Source of the DNA: Lachnospiraceae bacterium UBA3632 | GTDB taxonomy: Bacteria; Bacillota; Clostridia; Lachnospirales; Lachnospiraceae | DNA: 64,000 nt | Direction: 5' to 3' | Assembly (NCBI GenBank): GCA_002373975.1 | Contig: DFKZ01000123.1 | Span: 29,743-93,742 of the forward strand | In this document: positions 60,503 to 64,000 of the stretch, piece after piece | Layout of the letters: each line of letters begins with the position of its first letter | Numbering within the stretch: position 1 is the stretch's first letter | Made by a program: the position numbers and the translations under genes | The notes under the pieces: generated by a model | Databases searched by the model: none | Told to the model about the DNA's origin: nothing | The model's input: the letters and a program-made list of their open reading frames with translations, nothing else

Positions 60503-60925
60503 TTATACTTTCTCGAATTTCTTTTCAAGAGTCAGAATGTTTTGTCCGTCTCTGTATTCATAAGTGATATCATCCATTTCCTTCTTGATAAGGAAAATTC
60601 CGAGTCCGCCTACCGGGCGCTCCTCAATTCCGGATTCCGTATCCGGGCGAGCTGCTTCCAACGGGTTAAAAGGCTTTCCACTATCTGTAAATATAACCTG
60701 TACCTTAAATGGATACGGGTCCCCGAGGGCCATGACACTCACCTTTGCGGGACCGACCTCAGGATCGTAGGCATAGGTCGCTATATTCATAAACACTTCC
60801 TCTACACAAAACTTGACTTTTCTGATGGTCTTAGCATCATCCGAGTACTCTCTCAGGGTATTCGTTATGAACTCAAAGAGTACAGGAAGGTTTTCCCTTT
60901 TTGCATCCAAGATAATCTCTTTCAT
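60503..60925 (-). CDS. RsbW/SpoIIAB-like serine-protein kinase
   Basis: The 140-residue protein is a GHKL ATPase domain: N-box VEEVFMNIATYAY, FTDSGKPFNPL and GGLGIFLIKK. In partner switching it phosphorylates the STAS protein and sequesters a sigma factor or other effector. It begins 14 bases after argC, so it may be co-transcribed with arginine synthesis by position, and is the first of rsbW-rsbV-rsbU. Confidence 0.9.
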   Translation of the reverse strand: MKEIILDAKRENLPVLFEFITNTLREYSDDAKTIRKVKFCVEEVFMNIATYAYDPEVGPAKVSVMALGDPYPFKVQVIFTDSGKPFNPLEAARPDTESGIEERPVGGLGIFLIKKEMDDITYEYRDGQNILTLEKKFEKV

Positions 60926-60939
60926 CCTGTCAATCCTCT

Positions 60940-61887
60940 CTACAGGCTTAATCCTGTGGCTTCATCACAACCAAGTACTATATTCATGCACTGTATGGCA
61001 GCGCCCGATGCACCTTTCCCAAGATTGTCGAACCTGGTGGCCACTACAGCCCTTTCTTCATTTCCGGTGACGAATATCTCGATCCCGTCCCAGCCTGCAC
61101 AGGCATCCGAGAAAAGAGCTCCGCCGGCTTCCACATCCGCGCCGAAAGGCATAACCTTTATAAATTTCTCATCCTTATAATAATCTTCAAAAAAGTCCCT
61201 CAGCTTCTCCGGAGACATTTTTATCGAAAGCATATCTGTGAACAACGGCACCTGCACGATCATTCCGCTGTGATAATTCGTCGTCATAGGGCAGAACAGC
61301 GGCTCCTTTGAAAGACCCGTGATCAGCTTCATCTCCTTAAGATGCTTATGAGTCTGTCCCCAGGCGTACATTCTGGCCGAGTCAAACTTCTTATCTCTTC
61401 CTTCTTCCTCATAGGCTGCTATAAGCTTTTTGCCGCCTCCGCTGTAGCCTGATACCGCAAATATCGAAACAGGGTAATCAGAAGGAAGTATACCCTTTTT
61501 TACCAGAGGATATCCGATAGTGATGAATCCCGATGCATAACATCCCGGCACTGCAATCCTCTTACCGGTTCTGATGGCATTCCGGTGCTCCTTCGAAAGC
61601 TCGGGATAGCCGTATGCCCATCCCTCTTCCGTGCGGTGCGCTGTTGATGTGTCTATGATCGTCACATTATCATTTTCAACATAGGAAACTGCCTCTACCG
61701 CAGCGGCATCCGGCAGGCACAGAAAAGTGATGTCCGATTCATTGATGAATTTCTTTATCGTATCGGGATCTTTTCTAAGCTCTGAAGGGATCTGCAGCAG
61801 TTCTATATCGTCCCTGTTTTCGAATCTTTCATGTATGCGAAGACCTGTAGTTCCTTCGCTTCCGTCAATAAAAACCTTTGTTTTCAT
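60940..61887 (-). CDS. argC: N-acetyl-gamma-glutamyl-phosphate reductase, type 2
   Basis: ArgC reduces N-acetylglutamyl phosphate to the semialdehyde with NADPH. The 315-residue sequence matches the shorter ArgC type: VFIDGSEGTTGLRI at the start, catalytic Cys116 in AVPGCYASGF, and VSGYSGGGKKLI. It is 18 kb away from argJ-argB-argD and has its own promoter with a long inverted repeat. The rsbWVU module follows within 14 bases. Confidence 0.93.
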   Translation of the reverse strand: MKTKVFIDGSEGTTGLRIHERFENRDDIELLQIPSELRKDPDTIKKFINESDITFLCLPDAAAVEAVSYVENDNVTIIDTSTAHRTEEGWAYGYPELSKEHRNAIRTGKRIAVPGCYASGFITIGYPLVKKGILPSDYPVSIFAVSGYSGGGKKLIAAYEEEGRDKKFDSARMYAWGQTHKHLKEMKLITGLSKEPLFCPMTTNYHSGMIVQVPLFTDMLSIKMSPEKLRDFFEDYYKDEKFIKVMPFGADVEAGGALFSDACAGWDGIEIFVTGNEERAVVATRFDNLGKGASGAAIQCMNIVLGCDEATGLSL

Positions 61888-61957
61888 GCTTTCCTTTCAT
61901 GTTGGGATTTTCCGATACAGAAATAATATCTGCTTACGGTCAAAAACCCACAAAAAA

Positions 61958-62005
61958 TGAACATATACATAGTAAATTATACCACGTATATGCTCATCTT
62001 GTCAT
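61958..62005 (-). promoter_or_regulatory. argC promoter embedded in a 39-bp imperfect inverted repeat
   Basis: On the minus strand ATGACA (62005-62000), an 18-base spacer and TATAAT (61981-61976). The -10 lies at the centre of an inverted repeat 61958-61996 with 17-base arms matching at 14 positions (TGARCATATACRTRGTA, R = A/G) around AATTA. Binding there would block RNA polymerase. ArgR is the natural candidate but the arms fit the ArgR pattern only partly. Confidence 0.6.
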
Positions 62006-62051
62006 TTTTTTTAAAGATCGGCCGCCTTTTAAAGATACCCCTTTTCTCTGC

Positions 62052-62807
62052 TCACTGTTTCTGCCGCTTTTCATTTATATAATGGGGCATCGGCTCGAGC
62101 TTGTGAAGGTTCGACAGGTGCATTCTGTCTATCCTGTCTTTTATAGTTTTATCATCACATAATCCGGTTGCGATGTATCTGTCCAGGGTAGCGTATGAAA
62201 AGCCGATCTTGTCCTCGTCTGACATTCCGCTCAGACCATCGGAAGGCTTTTTGTGAACAAGCTCATCCGGAAGGCCCAGAAATTCGCCGATCTGTATAAC
62301 TTCCTCGACCGTAAAATCCGCGAGAAGTGACACATCTCCGGCACTGTCACCGAATTTGGTGCTGTATCCTATATAGTCTTCGGATCTGTTGCAGGTATTC
62401 ACAACTCTCCCACCGTTTTCAAGCCCCTGCGCTACAGCATAAAGCGTGCTCATTCGTATTCTCGGCGGTACATTGATCCTTACATCCCCGGTAACCTCCG
62501 AACCTGCTTCCGACAATGCTTCCATCATGGCAGTCGTAGCCTTTCCGATATTTACAGTCATGCTGCGTATTCCAAGAAAACTTACCAGGCGCTCGGAGTC
62601 CGAGATATCAGGCTGGACTCCGTCGGGCATCATCACCCCTATCACCCGGTCGTTTCCGAGCGCTCTCGCAAGCAAAGCCGCAGTCACGGAGGAATCTTTT
62701 CCGCCGGATACTCCCAGCACCGCGCAGCAGTTTTGCCCGCTACCCGCAAAATAATTACGTGTCCACTCGATCAGATCGTTTACGGTTTTTTCCACATTTT
62801 CCAGCAT
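62052..62807 (-). CDS. nadE: NH3-dependent NAD synthetase
   Basis: NadE amidates deamido-NAD with ammonia and ATP, the last step of NAD synthesis. The 251-residue protein has the PP-loop SGGKDSS (34-40), NTCNRSEDYIGYSTKFGD and a C-terminal part ending in SNLHKLEP. It lacks the amidohydrolase domain of glutamine-dependent enzymes. It lies 38 bases after nadD in the same direction; the two form a NAD-synthesis pair. Confidence 0.94.
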   Translation of the reverse strand: MLENVEKTVNDLIEWTRNYFAGSGQNCCAVLGVSGGKDSSVTAALLARALGNDRVIGVMMPDGVQPDISDSERLVSFLGIRSMTVNIGKATTAMMEALSEAGSEVTGDVRINVPPRIRMSTLYAVAQGLENGGRVVNTCNRSEDYIGYSTKFGDSAGDVSLLADFTVEEVIQIGEFLGLPDELVHKKPSDGLSGMSDEDKIGFSYATLDRYIATGLCDDKTIKDRIDRMHLSNLHKLEPMPHYINEKRQKQ

Positions 62808-62845
62808 GTACGTCCTCTCTCGCCTGTTTATTTACCACCCGGCGG

Positions 62846-63475
62846 TCATGTTTCGTAAAGATGTTTTTCACGGATATATCTAAGTGTACCATCGGGTATC
62901 ATATGCCCGCATTTGCCCGGATTTTTTCGAATATACGAGGATGATATCTCCCCACCCCGGAATCTCGAAATGATGATCCTTGCTCCGTCCCTTTCTTCAA
63001 GTTCCCGTTTTCTTCTGTTTATGCTGTCTGTACTATCTTCCCCTCGCGGCACGACCACGAGTATAATGCCTGAAATAAGCCTTTTATACTCATACCACTT
63101 ATCTATACTGAAAAGTATGTCGCTGCCGCAAAGAAAATAGATATCTGTTTTATCGGGATCTCCCGATACCCCGCGGATGTATTCCACTGTATCCACAGAA
63201 TAACTTGCGCCCTCCTTATCAACCTCATACCTGGATATTTCCCATTCAAAATCCACAGCTGAAAGGCCTGCGCGGATCATTCCGATCCTGTCCTCGGCAT
63301 CGGTGATCTTTATCCCCATCTTTTCTTTCAGATATGGATGGCCTGCCGGCATTATGCAAATCCTATCGGGATGAATCTCATCATACACATTTGTCAGCAG
63401 ATCAAGATGTCCTTTGTGGAAGGGATCGAAGGTTCCTCCATAAAGAGCTATTTTTATCCGGCGGTTTGTTTCCAA
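62846..63475 (-). CDS. nadD: nicotinate-nucleotide adenylyltransferase
   Basis: NadD adenylates nicotinate mononucleotide to form deamido-NAD, the substrate of NadE. The 209-residue protein has ALYGGTFDPFHKGHLDLL (nucleotidyltransferase HxGH motif in KGH), FLCGSDILFSIDKWYEY and the C-terminal ISSSYIRKN motif. It precedes nadE in the same direction, without the usual yqeK or rsfS following. Confidence 0.94.
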   Translation of the reverse strand: METNRRIKIALYGGTFDPFHKGHLDLLTNVYDEIHPDRICIMPAGHPYLKEKMGIKITDAEDRIGMIRAGLSAVDFEWEISRYEVDKEGASYSVDTVEYIRGVSGDPDKTDIYFLCGSDILFSIDKWYEYKRLISGIILVVVPRGEDSTDSINRRKRELEERDGARIIISRFRGGEISSSYIRKNPGKCGHMIPDGTLRYIREKHLYET

Positions 63476-63541
63476 TGATGATTATCCTTTCAAAGTACGG
63501 GCATAAGGTTATCGCAGACATGGTTATTGAGCTATTTGTTC

Positions 63542-64000
63542 TTACATAAATGTTTCTTCGATAAGAGCCTCGCAGCCTTCTGCAATCTGTCTGTACACTC
63601 CGGAAAAGTCCCCTGTATACCAAGGATCATCAATATCCTCAGATCGCCCTGTAAAATCCATAAGGAGCCTGACCTTACCCTCCGGATCGCCTCCGAGGAT
63701 CCGATGCATATAGCTCAGGTTAAGCTGCTCCATACCAATAATATAATCCCATTTGTCGTAATCGTCACGTCTCATCTGGCGTGCGCGCTTTCTCCCCAAG
63801 CCCAGCTCGTTATCCGGTGTGCCTATTCCATGCGCCTTAAGTTCCCTCTGCGCCGGAGGATAAACGCCGTTTCCGATCTCCTCAGTGCTGGTCGCCGCGG
63901 ATTCAATATAAAACTCATCCGATATGCCGCGCTTCGCGACCATATCCTTCAAAATGAATTCTGCCATGGGGGAACGGCAAATGTTGCCCCAGCAGACGAA
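63542..64000 (-). CDS. low-molecular-weight protein-tyrosine phosphatase, start cut off by the window edge
   Basis: The visible 152 codons include the catalytic loop CWGNICRSP (the C-x4-C-R-S signature) just inside the right edge, so only about five or so residues are missing at the N-terminus. The acid Asp is in IDDPWYTGDF near the end. The frame is open to base 64000; an ATG at 63967 lies inside the domain and is not the true start. These enzymes dephosphorylate tyrosine on proteins such as BY-kinases of capsule pathways, or phospho-Arg proteins. It is followed 66 bases later by nadD. Confidence 0.9.
   Translation of the reverse strand, partial: FVCWGNICRSPMAEFILKDMVAKRGISDEFYIESAATSTEEIGNGVYPPAQRELKAHGIGTPDNELGLGRKRARQMRRDDYDKWDYIIGMEQLNLSYMHRILGGDPEGKVRLLMDFTGRSEDIDDPWYTGDFSGVYRQIAEGCEALIEETFM

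Noticed and set aside
62006..62050. Possible terminator after nadE
   Set aside because: The sequence holds a direct repeat ATCTTTAAAA and a short CGGCCG palindrome but no stable stem followed by T tract.
1..64000. CRISPR array, insertion sequence, prophage or tRNA genes
   Set aside because: No regularly spaced repeats, transposase, integrase, structural phage genes or tRNA-like T-loop sequences were seen on either strand.

Overview
The window looks like a chromosomal segment from a plant-fibre-degrading Lachnospiraceae bacterium (Clostridia; the Butyrivibrio/Pseudobutyrivibrio type is my best guess). The reasons are the infC-rpmI-rplT and rho-rpmE-DUF1385-prmC-prfA gene orders, families common in that group (DUF6020, DUF5721, DegV, CarD, CE2 esterase, cytosolic GH43 next to a GPH symporter), Gram-positive style envelope proteins (lipoproteins, no outer-membrane proteins), A/G-rich Shine-Dalgarno sequences and sigma-A-type promoters. 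The assignment is an inference. I see no rRNA, tRNA, insertion sequence, phage gene or CRISPR array. Almost all genes lie on the minus strand; only a LytTR regulator, a DUF5721 gene and argG are on plus.

Layout, left to right. 1-1.95 kb: edge of a membrane-protein gene, then rplT, rpmI and infC. infC starts at an AUU codon behind a long attenuated leader. 2-4.5 kb: GH43 glycosidase and sugar symporter. 4.6-9.8 kb: MacB/Lol-type ABC export operon (ATPase, adaptor, two permeases) behind an activator-type promoter. 9.9-14.2 kb: membrane PAS-GGDEF diguanylate cyclase and thrS without a TGS domain. 14.3-22.3 kb: DUF6020 membrane protein, membrane-anchored GH3 hexosaminidase, a 1058-residue TIR-transmembrane-beta-propeller protein and a DHH phosphoesterase. 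22.4-28.1 kb: CarD-family regulator, prfA, prmC, DUF1385, rpmE and rho.

28.4-32.4 kb: LytTR regulator, DegV, DUF5721, RidA, a small unknown protein and trpS, with two pairs of convergent genes sharing stop-codon bases. 32.5-42.8 kb: one compact minus-strand run: GNAT, argJ, argB, argD, an orphan solute-binding protein, a ComEA-like lipoprotein, an OmpR-type regulator, its histidine kinase, a GerMN lipoprotein (an MtrAB-LpqB-like trio) and holA. argG diverges from the GNAT gene across an ArgR-like control region. 44.4-46.3 kb: a small internally duplicated protein and a GH13 amylase. 46.3-46.6 kb: a 350-bp non-coding region with four same-strand DnaA-box-like 9-mers.

46.6-61.9 kb: another tightly packed minus-strand run, from argC through an rsbW-rsbV-rsbU partner-switching module, a CE2 esterase, a MraY-like transferase, greA, a CPBP protease, a GH5 cellulase and two paralogous polytopic membrane proteins to an XPD/DinG-like helicase. 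62-64 kb: nadE, nadD and the start-truncated end of a low-molecular-weight tyrosine phosphatase gene. Together the window mixes translation and transcription housekeeping, arginine and NAD synthesis, polysaccharide use and envelope sensing. The least understood parts are the TIR-propeller/GH3 locus, the paralogous membrane pair, the infC leader and the DnaA-box region.
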